Assembly: GCF_003347605.1 (NCBI RefSeq)
Contig: NZ_QDFZ01000005.1
Span: 62,001-126,000, forward strand
Direction of reading: 5' to 3'
DNA from: Chryseobacterium sp. KLBC 52
Lineage (GTDB): Bacteria > Bacteroidota > Bacteroidia > Flavobacteriales > Weeksellaceae
Length of the DNA: 64,000 bases
Made by a program: the position numbers and the translations under genes. Below the pieces are notes generated by a model that worked only from the letters and a program-made list of their open reading frames with translations, searched no databases and was not told the DNA's origin. This document shows, one piece after another, positions 9,562 to 18,223 of the stretch; position 1 is the stretch's first letter; each line of letters opens with the position of its first letter.

Positions 9562-10293
9562 TTACTCCCGCGAACTAAAGTTAATAGACATTCTAAACCA
9601 TGATTTTACTGGTGTTCCATTAGTTTTTGCCGGAGTCCACTTTCCTTTTATTTTTTTCAGAGCAAATTTTACATCTTCAAGAAGAATTTTGTTGTTTTCT
9701 ACTTTCGGTTCAATATCTACATTGGTGATCTCTCCATTTTCATCTATTGCAAAGGATATAAGAAATGTTCCTTTTGGATTGTAAGTTTCCCAATCCAAAT
9801 AATTACTTAAGCTTTCAAGAACATCTTTTCTAAATGCTTTCATCCCACCAGGCATGGCAGCAGACTGATATGATTTAGCAATATCGTAATCGGGTTTGTA
9901 ATTTTCAAAAAAATCTTTGGGTTGGAATAGAAAATCGAAATAAGCGGCAACTTTCTGTCCGTTTTGCTCTGCAGGCTGCCAGTTTTTTAAGCTCCCTAAA
10001 GATTTGACAGCAAGAGTAAAAGCGCATTTGTTCTTTTCTATAATAAGATCATCGCTCTTTTTCTTTACTAAAGCAGGTTTACCATTCTCATCAATCTTTA
10101 GGCTTACAAAATACATCTCATTTTGATCACATGGTTTTGAGCCGCTTTTCAGGAAATAGTCCTGCATATCTGAGAACAATTGGATAGAACCTCCTTGGTA
10201 TGGAAACTGGCCATCAGGATATTGGGCAAGTGTTTTTTGTGAATATGCTGACTCAAAGAACAGCATGAAAAGAAGTAAAGTAATCTTTTTCAT
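9562..10293 (-). CDS. Secreted protein with TonB-C-like domains
   Basis: A signal peptide (residues 1-18, ending in AYS) precedes two related halves. Each has the pattern 'G-x-F-x-V/I-S-x-x-I-D-E-N-G' followed by a helix and a W-x-P-A-x-x-N-G-x-x-V segment: VSLKIDENGKP to WQPAEQNGQKV, and ISFAIDENGEI to WTPAKTNGTPV. This is the C-terminal domain fold of energy transducer TonB. There is no N-terminal membrane anchor or Pro-rich spacer, so it is not a classical TonB. It is probably a periplasmic protein of the TonB-C superfamily. The monocistronic layout gives no partner. Confidence 0.7.
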   Translation of the reverse strand: MKKITLLLFMLFFESAYSQKTLAQYPDGQFPYQGGSIQLFSDMQDYFLKSGSKPCDQNEMYFVSLKIDENGKPALVKKKSDDLIIEKNKCAFTLAVKSLGSLKNWQPAEQNGQKVAAYFDFLFQPKDFFENYKPDYDIAKSYQSAAMPGGMKAFRKDVLESLSNYLDWETYNPKGTFLISFAIDENGEITNVDIEPKVENNKILLEDVKFALKKIKGKWTPAKTNGTPVKSWFRMSINFSSRE

Positions 10294-10352
10294 GAATTAA
10301 CGTGTTTTCCTGGTTATTGCTGATGTTATTAATTTCTTCGCTAAAGTAAGAA

Positions 10353-10384
10353 AAAAGTCCACAATCTGAAACTTGTGGACTTTT
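10353..10384 (-). terminator. Hairpin terminator
   Basis: AAAAGTCCACAA (10353-10364) pairs perfectly with TTGTGGACTTTT (10373-10384). It lies just past the stop of the zinc-knuckle gene and ends the two-gene TNT operon. Confidence 0.85.
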
Positions 10385-10408
10385 AATAGGATATGGATAG
10401 GATTTCAA

Positions 10409-10822
10409 TTACTCATATTTCCAGATTCCGGAGATGGTCAATATCATCAATCCTGGCTGCTTTTCCCCATAGCTGAAAACGCCTATGTATTTTGAATGGC
10501 AGGAAGTACAATCGGTACCAAAATATAAAGTAGGTAAATCATTAACTGTTAATTCTCCGAAATGCAACATTCTTTGAGAGGTTCCGTTGGCAATTCTGTG
10601 CTTTAACAATTCATCTTTGGATAATATTTTACCTTCATGGTACAGTTGTAGAATAGGAAATCCTGATTCGTAGGGTTTTATTGCAATAGTATTTTTGTTT
10701 CCGCAATGACAGCAGGTGAAAGTGGTTATTGCTGAAGGAAGAGCTTCATCGTTGATAAAGGTGTTTTTTTCAACAGAAGCTTTTTCGGTTATGCTTATTT
10801 TTTCTGATATTGAATACATCAC
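10409..10822 (-). CDS. Zinc-knuckle protein downstream of TNT lipoprotein; candidate immunity factor
   Basis: This 137-residue protein has no signal peptide and should stay in the cytoplasm. Two CXXC knuckles, C37-x2-C40 (in CCHCGN) and C105-x2-C108 (in CTSCHS), probably form one zinc ribbon that holds together a beta-rich domain. I do not recognise the family. It starts 7 bp after the stop of the TNT-type lipoprotein gene and shares its terminator, so the two are almost certainly co-transcribed. That arrangement suits a toxin-immunity pair, as with TNT and its immunity factor IFT in mycobacteria. There is no sequence proof of immunity function. An unrelated housekeeping role is possible. Confidence 0.55.
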   Translation of the reverse strand: MMYSISEKISITEKASVEKNTFINDEALPSAITTFTCCHCGNKNTIAIKPYESGFPILQLYHEGKILSKDELLKHRIANGTSQRMLHFGELTVNDLPTLYFGTDCTSCHSKYIGVFSYGEKQPGLMILTISGIWKYE

Positions 10823-10829
10823 GGTTGAT

Positions 10830-11543
10830 TTATGGCTGAATAACTGTACCTGCTAAGTTAGGGTATTTTCCGCTGGGGCTTTTCTTAATGGTTACTTTTA
10901 TATAGCCTTCTTCAGCCAGCTTATTCCATGTTTTCTGATAACCCGTGTTGATGTCGATAGGGATTTTCCACATGGTTTGTTTTCCTTTTCCTGCCTGGCT
11001 GAACCAAGGAATGATGTCTGCGGTTTGGGTTTTAAACTGCATAGAACTATTCAAAACATCGATTTCATAGTAAAAATCGTACTTGTCTTCCGGTTGATTT
11101 AATGCTCTTTGGGTAAAAGTATAAGTATAACCATTGATAATAGGGCTTGTAAAACTTCCTCCCAATGTAGGAACTCCGGTGCCGGTATAGTTGCCAACCG
11201 CTCCGCTGTATCTGTCGAATTTCTGTCCAACCTGTAAAGGAACATCATCAACAATATTGTAACCTCCGTTGGCAGGCGGCCATCCGCCATTTAAATTATT
11301 AGCCTTAAAAAGTGATTCCAACTCACTCCATTTTCCCCTTTTGTATAGGTCATAAGCCTGATTTTTTATGGCTTGACTTACCGAATTACCGGGATCATAG
11401 GTTACTGCCAGTTCATCTGCATTTTTGTAGAATACAGTGGTCACATCCGGATTGATGTCTATTACTTCATCATCGTCAGAGCTACAGGCAACCGAGAATG
11501 AAGTAATGGCTAAAAAAAAGAGGTACTTAAATAAATGTTTCAT
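10830..11543 (-). CDS. Lipoprotein with TNT-type NAD glycohydrolase domain
   Basis: The signal peptide ends in a lipobox (FSVAC, Cys20). The SSDDDE that follows resembles the acidic lipoprotein export signal of Bacteroidota surface lipoproteins. The C-terminal part matches the tuberculosis necrotizing toxin (TNT) fold: GGWPP (86-90), QKFDRYSG (R111), a FTQRAL segment (R146), IIPWFSQAGKGKQ (Q189) and a closing EEGYIKV strand. In TNT the equivalent Arg, Gln and Gly-rich loop residues serve NAD+ hydrolysis. The enzyme would destroy NAD(P)+ in a target cell or scavenge extracellular NAD. The domain call rests on motif order, not on an alignment. The downstream zinc-knuckle gene is a candidate partner. 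Confidence 0.75.
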   Translation of the reverse strand: MKHLFKYLFFLAITSFSVACSSDDDEVIDINPDVTTVFYKNADELAVTYDPGNSVSQAIKNQAYDLYKRGKWSELESLFKANNLNGGWPPANGGYNIVDDVPLQVGQKFDRYSGAVGNYTGTGVPTLGGSFTSPIINGYTYTFTQRALNQPEDKYDFYYEIDVLNSSMQFKTQTADIIPWFSQAGKGKQTMWKIPIDINTGYQKTWNKLAEEGYIKVTIKKSPSGKYPNLAGTVIQP

Positions 11544-11973
11544 ATAAAAAATTTTAAATTATTTTAAAATTATAGAGGTATTAGAGGAATGTACCTTTTT
11601 TGAAACATCAATTTTTTGCAAAGATCTCACATGAAATACTGATATGAATATTACTAATGATTCTCTGGTCCAGAATAGAAATTTTTGAGGCTGGAATTTG
11701 TTTAATAATAGACTTTTTTCGTAGCAAATTGCTGAAATAGTAATTTACACCAAAATAAATTCAAAAGAAGCAACGGCATCAGACGTTAAAAAAACGGCTT
11801 GAAGCTCCCTTAAATACGATCCGGGTAAACAGCACAATACAATATTGTTGTGTGATAAATTTAAATTAAAAAACTTAAATACTAGTTATTTTATCTAAAA
11901 TAAATTATTATTTTGAAATTAATTTTATTTATAAACCTATTTATTATAATATTTTGCATTTTAAGAAATAAAA
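11544..11973. other. AT-rich intergenic region
   Basis: About 430 bases lie between the lipoprotein start and the metalloprotease terminator. It must hold the promoter of the lipoprotein operon, but I see no TAnnTTTG box at a convincing place. It contains no ORF, repeat or RNA gene I can support. Confidence 0.5.
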
Positions 11974-11995
11974 AAGCTGCCCGGATGAGCAGCTT
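11974..11995 (-). terminator. Hairpin terminator
   Basis: AAGCTGC (11974-11980) pairs with GCAGCTT (11989-11995), with a TTTTT run downstream on the minus strand. It lies 21 bases past the stop of the smaller metalloprotease gene. Confidence 0.75.
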
Positions 11996-12016
11996 ATTGT
12001 TTCAGGTTTATTTTTT

Positions 12017-14236
12017 CTACTTTTTAATGAATTGTTTTGTAAATCCTGCGATCTGGATTACGTAAGTTCCATTGGTTAGTTTATTTACATTTACGGTTCC
12101 ACTTTCAAGATTTCCTCCACTTACAAGCCTGCCAGACATGTCGTAGATTTTATATTCTTCATTACTTGTATTGGTAAGGATAAGAATGCTTTTTACAGGA
12201 TTTGGATACAGTTTAATTTCTGTGGATGACGAAGCAGCATCGTCATTTGAGTTTTTTACCGAAATATTGGCATTATTGATATCAAAGAAAATATGATTGC
12301 TTCCTTTGACCATTATTCTTCCGGAATTGGTTAAAGTATCAGGAATTATAATACTCTCTGAGCCGTCATTAGGTGTTCCGGTCAAAATTGTTTTCCATGT
12401 GCTGCCGTTATCTGTTGACCATAGAATGTCTACATTAGCTGTATTCACACCATTAGCTGTGGTTCCTGCTACATCCCATGTAACCGTTTGTGAATTTCCT
12501 TTTATATAAGAAACCGCAGTGTTCTGTGAGGTAATCATAAATGGCCCTGCTGCTGGGTTCACAGTCAGCTTTGTATCATCGGAATTGTTGCCTCCGCCTC
12601 CGGCTTTATTATCGCGGACGGTGAGTCTGAAATTTAAGGTTCTCGCTACAGAAGGAAGTGCTTCAACATCTATTTCTGTTCCTGTGGTTTTAAGAGCACC
12701 TGCCAATATGGAAGACATTGCCGGAAAATACCTTGTCGGAGAACCTGAAGGCGTCCACGATCTGAATATTGGTCCTGCGTTTTTTGAGTCTTTTGCCGCA
12801 GAATTAGCTCCCGTTTCAGAAGATGTTCCTTTATCCATCTGCTCCCAGATATAAGTAAGCGGGTCTCCATCTGCATCAGTTCCAGATCCGGTAAGCATGA
12901 ATGGAGTACTTTTGGGAATAATATAATCAAGGCCTGCATCTGCGGTAGGAATTGAATTTCCTGTAGGAGATTTTACAGGGCAGGTCTTTATTTTGATCGT
13001 ACTCGTAATTTGTTCAATACTCAACGCATGGAAAAATGGATCAGAATGTTGTTGAACATCATAGTTGGTAACACCGGCATATCCCATGATAGTAGATCCT
13101 GAGCCTGGTTCCACAGGCTTTAATCCGGATTGGGTATCGTATGACCATGTATGATTTCCTCCGAATTGATGTCCCATTTCATGCGCTACAAAATCGATAT
13201 CAAAGCTGTCTCCCGAAGGGATTCCGTTTGCCGGTGAAGTGTATCCGCTTCCTTTGTAGCTGCTGGGATAGGTAATGCCCTGGTCTTCGTAAGTAGACAT
13301 ATTATTGTCACAAATACATCCAATACATCCTGCGTTACCGCCGCCTCCATCCCTGCCAAAAAGATGACCCACGTCAAAATGATCATTTCCGATGGAAGAG
13401 CTTAATGTATTCATCAGCTGCAGATTCCAGTTTCTCATTTGTGAAGATGGAGAATAAGGATCTGTGGCGGCATCAGTATAAATGATAGCATCATTATCAG
13501 CGATCAGGACCATTTTCGCCGCAAAATCATTTTCAAAGATAGCATTTACACGGGTCATTGTGTTATTCATGGCTGCTAATGCCTGAGCTTTTGTTCCTCC
13601 AAAATAAGAAGCGTATTCTCCGGTACATGAAAGGGCAAGTCTGAAGGTTCTTAATGTAGAATCATCAGCATTTTTATTAGTATTGGTTTTCAGACTTTCC
13701 TTTGGAGCTACATCTAAAACTTTACACTCAAATTTATTTAAAATATCTTTTCTGTCAGACTTTTTATAAATGATATAAGTAGAAAGATCTTTAGTGTAGG
13801 GTTGTATAAAAACAGTAGATTTGTCACTATAAATTTCCATAGAAGAAAGCCCAAGAGAAGAAATGCTGAAATAGACTTTTGAAGCTTGATCTTCCAAACC
13901 TTCACCAATGTAAGACTTGATATCAGGGTATTTTGCAGCAAGTTCGGGTTCAAAATTAGAATTTTCCGTTACTTTAAAGTTTTCCATTTTTCCTGCTGAA
14001 TTGGGGAAGGAAATAATGACTTCAGATTTTTCGGTTAATTTTTCTGAGGCCTTTGCTAATACATTTTTTAATCCGGTAATATTCAGATGAAAAAGCTGCG
14101 GATTTTTGAAAACTGACATATTTTCAAAAATGGGAGAGGATGTTTTAATGGAGCTGGAAGTCCATAAACGATCGGTCTGTGCAAAAGAAATGCCTGACAA
14201 TGCGAGCATTCCCGTTATCAATAATTGTTTTTTCAC
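12017..14236 (-). CDS. T9SS-secreted reprolysin-like metalloprotease, 739 aa
   Basis: A signal peptide (residues 1-19, ending FAQ) is followed by a propeptide-like region and a metzincin domain. The extended zinc site is HEMGHQFGGNH (352-362), and the Met-turn segment is STIMGYAG. A CIGCIC Cys pair lies just before the catalytic site. Further on are a PKD/cadherin-like beta region (TADAGLDYIIPKSTPFML), a second beta-sandwich, and a type IX secretion tail (KLYPNPVKSILIL to FTKQFIKK). It is secreted or surface-attached and probably digests extracellular protein. It is a paralogue of the next gene, which lies upstream on the same strand and has its own terminator. Confidence 0.9.
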   Translation of the reverse strand: MKKQLLITGMLALSGISFAQTDRLWTSSSIKTSSPIFENMSVFKNPQLFHLNITGLKNVLAKASEKLTEKSEVIISFPNSAGKMENFKVTENSNFEPELAAKYPDIKSYIGEGLEDQASKVYFSISSLGLSSMEIYSDKSTVFIQPYTKDLSTYIIYKKSDRKDILNKFECKVLDVAPKESLKTNTNKNADDSTLRTFRLALSCTGEYASYFGGTKAQALAAMNNTMTRVNAIFENDFAAKMVLIADNDAIIYTDAATDPYSPSSQMRNWNLQLMNTLSSSIGNDHFDVGHLFGRDGGGGNAGCIGCICDNNMSTYEDQGITYPSSYKGSGYTSPANGIPSGDSFDIDFVAHEMGHQFGGNHTWSYDTQSGLKPVEPGSGSTIMGYAGVTNYDVQQHSDPFFHALSIEQITSTIKIKTCPVKSPTGNSIPTADAGLDYIIPKSTPFMLTGSGTDADGDPLTYIWEQMDKGTSSETGANSAAKDSKNAGPIFRSWTPSGSPTRYFPAMSSILAGALKTTGTEIDVEALPSVARTLNFRLTVRDNKAGGGGNNSDDTKLTVNPAAGPFMITSQNTAVSYIKGNSQTVTWDVAGTTANGVNTANVDILWSTDNGSTWKTILTGTPNDGSESIIIPDTLTNSGRIMVKGSNHIFFDINNANISVKNSNDDAASSSTEIKLYPNPVKSILILTNTSNEEYKIYDMSGRLVSGGNLESGTVNVNKLTNGTYVIQIAGFTKQFIKK

Positions 14237-14254
14237 TTACATATGTATTTTCAG

Positions 14255-14262
14255 CAAAAATA
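14255..14262 (-). promoter_or_regulatory. -7 box TATTTTTG
   Basis: On the minus strand TATTTTTG lies 19 bases before the ATG of the 739-residue metalloprotease, downstream of the terminator of its paralogue. The gene therefore has its own promoter. Confidence 0.5.
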
Positions 14263-14356
14263 GTAAAAAAACTCACTGAAAATGTATTCTTTATCCTTGT
14301 TTTTTGTTCCATAAGAAAAGAAGGAAAAGTGATAGAGTATAAAATTTAAAAAAAAG

Positions 14357-14384
14357 AAAAACCGTTCCATGCAGAACGGTTTTT
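14357..14384 (-). terminator. Hairpin terminator
   Basis: AAAACCGTTC (14358-14367) pairs with GAACGGTTTT (14374-14383), with T-rich flanks. It closes the larger metalloprotease gene. Confidence 0.85.
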
Positions 14385-14407
14385 CACATCGTTTAATTGT
14401 AAAGGGA

Positions 14408-17338
14408 TTAGTTTTTAACAAATCTCTTAGAAGATTCTCCAATTTGGATCATATAAGCGCCCTTGATAAGGTTGCTTACGTTCACAGATCCTCTTTGTAG
14501 TTTTCCTGAGTCGATTAGTTTTCCACCCATATCGAAGATTTTATAATCTTCAGAAGTAGTATTGGAAATATAAAGTATATCTCTTGCAGGGTTTGGATAA
14601 AGCTTCACATCGGTGATCAGATCTTTTGTATTATGAAGATCTCCTTTTCCGGAAGAAACAATATTAAGGGTATAATCTTCCACCTGTCCGTACGTGAAGG
14701 CTTCACATGAAGAAGTAGGGATTGAGCTATACTTCATCATTACTCTCATTCTTGTAGATCCAACAGCAGCAGTAGCCGGGATGGTGATAGATCCTGTAAC
14801 CGGACTTGTTGTAGAGCCTGCTTTTGTCCATGCCAGTTCTCCGCTGTCTGTAAAGTCTCCGTCTCCGTTGTAATCAATATAAACCGCGTAAGCTTCACTG
14901 TATTTGGTAGAAGTCCAAACCGGAGTAATGGAAATTGTGTAAGCGCTTCCTCTTGTAACATTCGTAGAAACTGAAGTGAAGTTTTCATATCCTGCGGTTC
15001 CTGTAGACGTATTATTAATAGATCCGAAGGTTACATTTCCTATTCTTTCATCTGCTGTATTTGAGGCCGAAGAAGAGCAATACGTAACTGTTCCTCCAGA
15101 AAGAGTTGTCACACTCACTGTATTACTTGATACCGAAGCATTTCCAGCTGCATCTTTTGCTTTCACAGAGAAAGAATACGTAGTTGCAGGTGAAAGTCCC
15201 GTTACTGTGTATGTAGTAGATGCTGTAGAACCAATTAATGAAGCCCCTTGGTATACATCGTATCCGGTAACGCCAACATTATCTGTAGCTCCGGACCATG
15301 AAAGGTTAGTGGTTGTAGCTGTAGTTCCTGAGGCAGCAAGGGTAGGCGCTGTAGGAGCAACGGTGTCAGGAGTTCCTGAACCTGCATTGACAGAGATGTT
15401 GGCATTGTTGACATCAAAGAAAATGTGGTTTGATCCTTTTACCATAATTCTTCCCGTTGTTGTCGTAGCATTAGGAATAGTCACCGCCTGTGAACCGTCA
15501 TTAGGTGTTCCTGCTAATAGAGTTGTCCATGTATTTCCGCTGTCTGTAGACCAAAGGATATCTACATTGGCAGTATTTACATTATTTGCTGTAGTTCCTG
15601 CTACATCCCACGTAATGGTTTGAGAACTTCCTCCAGCATAAGTCGTTGCAGAGTTTTGCGAAGTTACCAGGAATGGTCCTGCTGTTGAATTTACTGTGAT
15701 TACTGCATCGTCAGAATTATTTCCGGAACCTCCGGCTTTGTTGTCGCGAACGGTAAATCTGAAGTTTAATGTTCTGGCTACTAAAGAAAGTGCTTCTACT
15801 GTGATTTCAGACCCTGCTGTAGTGGTAGCACCTGCTAAAACAGACGCCATTCTAGGGAAGTATCTTACAGGTGCAGTAGTAGGAGTCCAGGATCTGAAGT
15901 TAGGCCCTGAAGTTTTTGTAGCACTTGCTGCAGAACTTGCTCCTGTTTGGGAAGAAGAAGCATTGTCCATTTGCTCCCAGATGTAGGTTAGAGAATCTCC
16001 ATCAGCATCTGTTCCTGTTCCTGTAAGAACAAATGGAGTTCCTTTTGGAATGGTATAATCTAATCCTGCATTAGCTGTAGGAATTGCATTTCCTGTATTG
16101 GTATTAACTGAGCAGGTTTTAGCTTTAATATTATTGGTGATTTGTTGAATACTGATCGCATGGAAGAACGCATCAGAGTGCGGCTGGATATCCTGGCTGG
16201 TAATTCCTGCATATCCCATGATGGTTGACCCTGATCCGGGTTCCATATTGGCTCCTGTTCCTTCATTGCTCATAGAGAATGTATGATTTCCACCGAACTG
16301 GTGTCCCATTTCGTGAGCCACGTAGTCAATATCGAAATTATCTCCTGAAGGAATGGCATCTGCAGGAGAGGTATATCCGCTTCCTTTTGATCCGTTTGTA
16401 CAGATACAGCCGATACAACCAGCATTTCCTCCACCTCCTGAAGCTCCGAACAAGTGACCGATGTCATAATTAGCTTCACCGATTACCGAAGTTAATGTAC
16501 TTTGTAATTGCGAATTCCAGCTGCTCATTCCCGAAGCTGCAGAGTAAGGGTCTGTAGAAGCATTGGTGTAGATAACCGCATCATTGTTGGCGATAAGGAC
16601 CATTCTTGCTGCGAAATCTTTTTCAAAAACCCCGTTTACTCGAGTCATTGTAGTATTCATAGCAGCTAAAGCCTGAGCTTTTGTTCCTCCAAAGTAAGTG
16701 GTGTATTCTCCTGTACAGGATAATGCCAGTCTGAATGTTCTCAGTTTAGCATCATCGGCATTAGGTCTTGCTGCAAGAGCGGAATTGGAAACTCCTTTCT
16801 GTGCTGCATCTACCACCGTACATTCAAACTTGTTAAGATCGTCTTTTTTATCAGATTTTCTGTATACAACATACGAAGAAAGATCTTTGGTGTAAGGCTC
16901 GATGAAAACAGCCGATTTATCACCATAAATTTCCATAGAAGACAGTCCTAGTGGAGAAACACTGAAATAAACTGTGGAATTAGGATCATCCAGACCTTGT
17001 CCTACATAGGATTTGATATCCGGATATTTTGCTGCCAGCTCAGGAGCAAAATTGGAATTCTCTCTCACTTTAAAATTTTCCATTCTGCCTTCAGAATTTG
17101 GAAAAGAAATAATGATTTCAGATTTTTCGCCTGCAGCCAGCCTTTTGGGAGCTTTTGCCAACATGTTTTTCAATCCGTTGATATCCAGGTTGTATACCTT
17201 AGGATTGCTGATGCTGGTTTTGTTTTCAAAGATCTCTGATGAAGTTCTTTTTGAGCCTTCAGACCAAAGACGGTCCGTCTGTGCGAAAGAAATACCCGAA
17301 ATAAGGAGCATTCCAATCAGCGTTAATTGTTTTTTCAT
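14408..17338 (-). CDS. T9SS-secreted reprolysin-like metalloprotease with Fn3 and GEVED domains, 976 aa
   Basis: This close paralogue of the 739-residue protease has the same signal peptide type, prodomain, zinc motif HEMGHQFGGNH (342-352) and STIMGYAG Met-turn. Between the beta-sandwich and the T9SS tail it has about 230 extra residues. These are one fibronectin type III domain (APTAPTLAASGTTATTTNLSWSG region) and one GEVED domain (AVYIDYNGDGDFTDSGE, closing in YGQVEDYTLNI). The tail is KLYPNPARDILYIS to KRFVKN. The added domains probably bind glycans or matrix. Base use is slightly richer in GC in the Thr/Ser-rich inserts. It is secreted through T9SS and its targets are unknown. Confidence 0.9.
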   Translation of the reverse strand: MKKQLTLIGMLLISGISFAQTDRLWSEGSKRTSSEIFENKTSISNPKVYNLDINGLKNMLAKAPKRLAAGEKSEIIISFPNSEGRMENFKVRENSNFAPELAAKYPDIKSYVGQGLDDPNSTVYFSVSPLGLSSMEIYGDKSAVFIEPYTKDLSSYVVYRKSDKKDDLNKFECTVVDAAQKGVSNSALAARPNADDAKLRTFRLALSCTGEYTTYFGGTKAQALAAMNTTMTRVNGVFEKDFAARMVLIANNDAVIYTNASTDPYSAASGMSSWNSQLQSTLTSVIGEANYDIGHLFGASGGGGNAGCIGCICTNGSKGSGYTSPADAIPSGDNFDIDYVAHEMGHQFGGNHTFSMSNEGTGANMEPGSGSTIMGYAGITSQDIQPHSDAFFHAISIQQITNNIKAKTCSVNTNTGNAIPTANAGLDYTIPKGTPFVLTGTGTDADGDSLTYIWEQMDNASSSQTGASSAASATKTSGPNFRSWTPTTAPVRYFPRMASVLAGATTTAGSEITVEALSLVARTLNFRFTVRDNKAGGSGNNSDDAVITVNSTAGPFLVTSQNSATTYAGGSSQTITWDVAGTTANNVNTANVDILWSTDSGNTWTTLLAGTPNDGSQAVTIPNATTTTGRIMVKGSNHIFFDVNNANISVNAGSGTPDTVAPTAPTLAASGTTATTTNLSWSGATDNVGVTGYDVYQGASLIGSTASTTYTVTGLSPATTYSFSVKAKDAAGNASVSSNTVSVTTLSGGTVTYCSSSASNTADERIGNVTFGSINNTSTGTAGYENFTSVSTNVTRGSAYTISITPVWTSTKYSEAYAVYIDYNGDGDFTDSGELAWTKAGSTTSPVTGSITIPATAAVGSTRMRVMMKYSSIPTSSCEAFTYGQVEDYTLNIVSSGKGDLHNTKDLITDVKLYPNPARDILYISNTTSEDYKIFDMGGKLIDSGKLQRGSVNVSNLIKGAYMIQIGESSKRFVKN

Positions 17339-17367
17339 ATTAAATATTAAATTTGATTGTGGAATAT

Positions 17368-17375
17368 CAAAGCTA
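17368..17375 (-). promoter_or_regulatory. -7 box TAGCTTTG with upstream TTTTG
   Basis: TAGCTTTG lies 30 bases before the ATG of the 976-residue protease. A TTTTG element (17398-17402, minus strand) lies 22 bases further upstream, close to the expected -33 position. Confidence 0.55.
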
Positions 17376-17658
17376 ATAAAAAATATATTATGAAAAACAA
17401 AATTTTTTAAGGAAAATTTAGACTTTAGCCATAATGTATTATGCGTTGCATTGAATATAATTGAAAAAGCTTATTAATAAAAGAAAAATAAAATTTTCGA
17501 ACCGGATTTTAATTTCAAAAAAATAAAATATCTGCGTTTTGATTATTAATTTACCAAAAAGAGACAATGTAATAGATCTATTATTGAAAAATGTGTAAAT
17601 ATTGTTGTTGATTTATTTTTTTTAAATCTTGCTTCATGCGCATTTTGTCCATAAAAAA
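17376..17658. other. AT-rich intergenic region
   Basis: Apart from the protease promoter at one end and the DinB-gene terminator at the other, I see only A/T-rich sequence with no ORF or repeat. Confidence 0.5.
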
Positions 17659-17682
17659 AGCTGTCTCAAAATGAAACAGCTT
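17659..17682 (-). terminator. Hairpin terminator
   Basis: AAGCTGTCTCA pairs with TGAAACAGCTT (one mismatch), with T-rich sequence following on the minus strand. It ends the DinB-family gene. Confidence 0.75.
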
Positions 17683-17704
17683 ACTATATTGATGCAATCT
17701 TGAA

Positions 17705-18202
17705 TTACATTTTGTCATCAGCAGTAGGGCCATAAAGTCCGGGAACTTTATTTCCGGTTGATCTCAAGTAAACAACCAGCTCACCTCTGTGATGGTACAA
17801 ATGATTATAAAGAAAAGCTCTCACTACCTGAACCTTTGGCATAGGAGGGAAAAGTACATTTCCGTCCATTTCCATTTTCCACTCATTGAAATAAGTGTTT
17901 TCGTCCGAGTTTTCAAGAACTTTCTGTGCGTTGGCAACATTTTCTTCAAATTTGGCAAGGATATTCTCCGCTTTGGAAATATCTCCTTTGTCATACCTAT
18001 ACGTACCCATATCAAAAATATCCTTATTGAAAGTAGATTCGTACCAATTGTATACTTCAGCAATATGAGAGGCAAGCTGGCCGGTAGTCCAGTTTTTTTC
18101 GGACGGTTTCCAATCCAGTGCGCTGTCGGGGATTGCCTGTAAAATTTTTCTGGTGTTTTCAGCCTCATGCAGAAATTCACCTAAAAGTGCCTGTTTAATC
18201 AT
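17705..18202 (-). CDS. DinB-family protein
   Basis: A 165-residue four-helix protein of the DinB/YfiT superfamily. The metal-binding His positions are visible as LASHIAE (H46) and a C-terminal HLYHHRGEL (around 133-141). Members bind a divalent metal and many act as thiol (bacillithiol or mycothiol) transferases. A bacillithiol YfiT gene is present in this window at 36318, so a thiol-linked detoxification role is plausible but not shown. It is followed 21 bp later by the separate acyl-CoA dehydrogenase gene on the same strand (upstream), so the two may be co-transcribed. Confidence 0.85.
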   Translation of the reverse strand: MIKQALLGEFLHEAENTRKILQAIPDSALDWKPSEKNWTTGQLASHIAEVYNWYESTFNKDIFDMGTYRYDKGDISKAENILAKFEENVANAQKVLENSDENTYFNEWKMEMDGNVLFPPMPKVQVVRAFLYNHLYHHRGELVVYLRSTGNKVPGLYGPTADDKM

Positions 18203-18223
18203 TTGTATCGGGATTTTAAAATG

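Noticed and set aside
14976..15623. Long plus-strand frame (215 residues) opposite the larger metalloprotease
   Set aside because: It lies antisense to a well-supported gene in its Thr/Ser-rich repeats and has no recognisable domain; such frames arise from codon bias.
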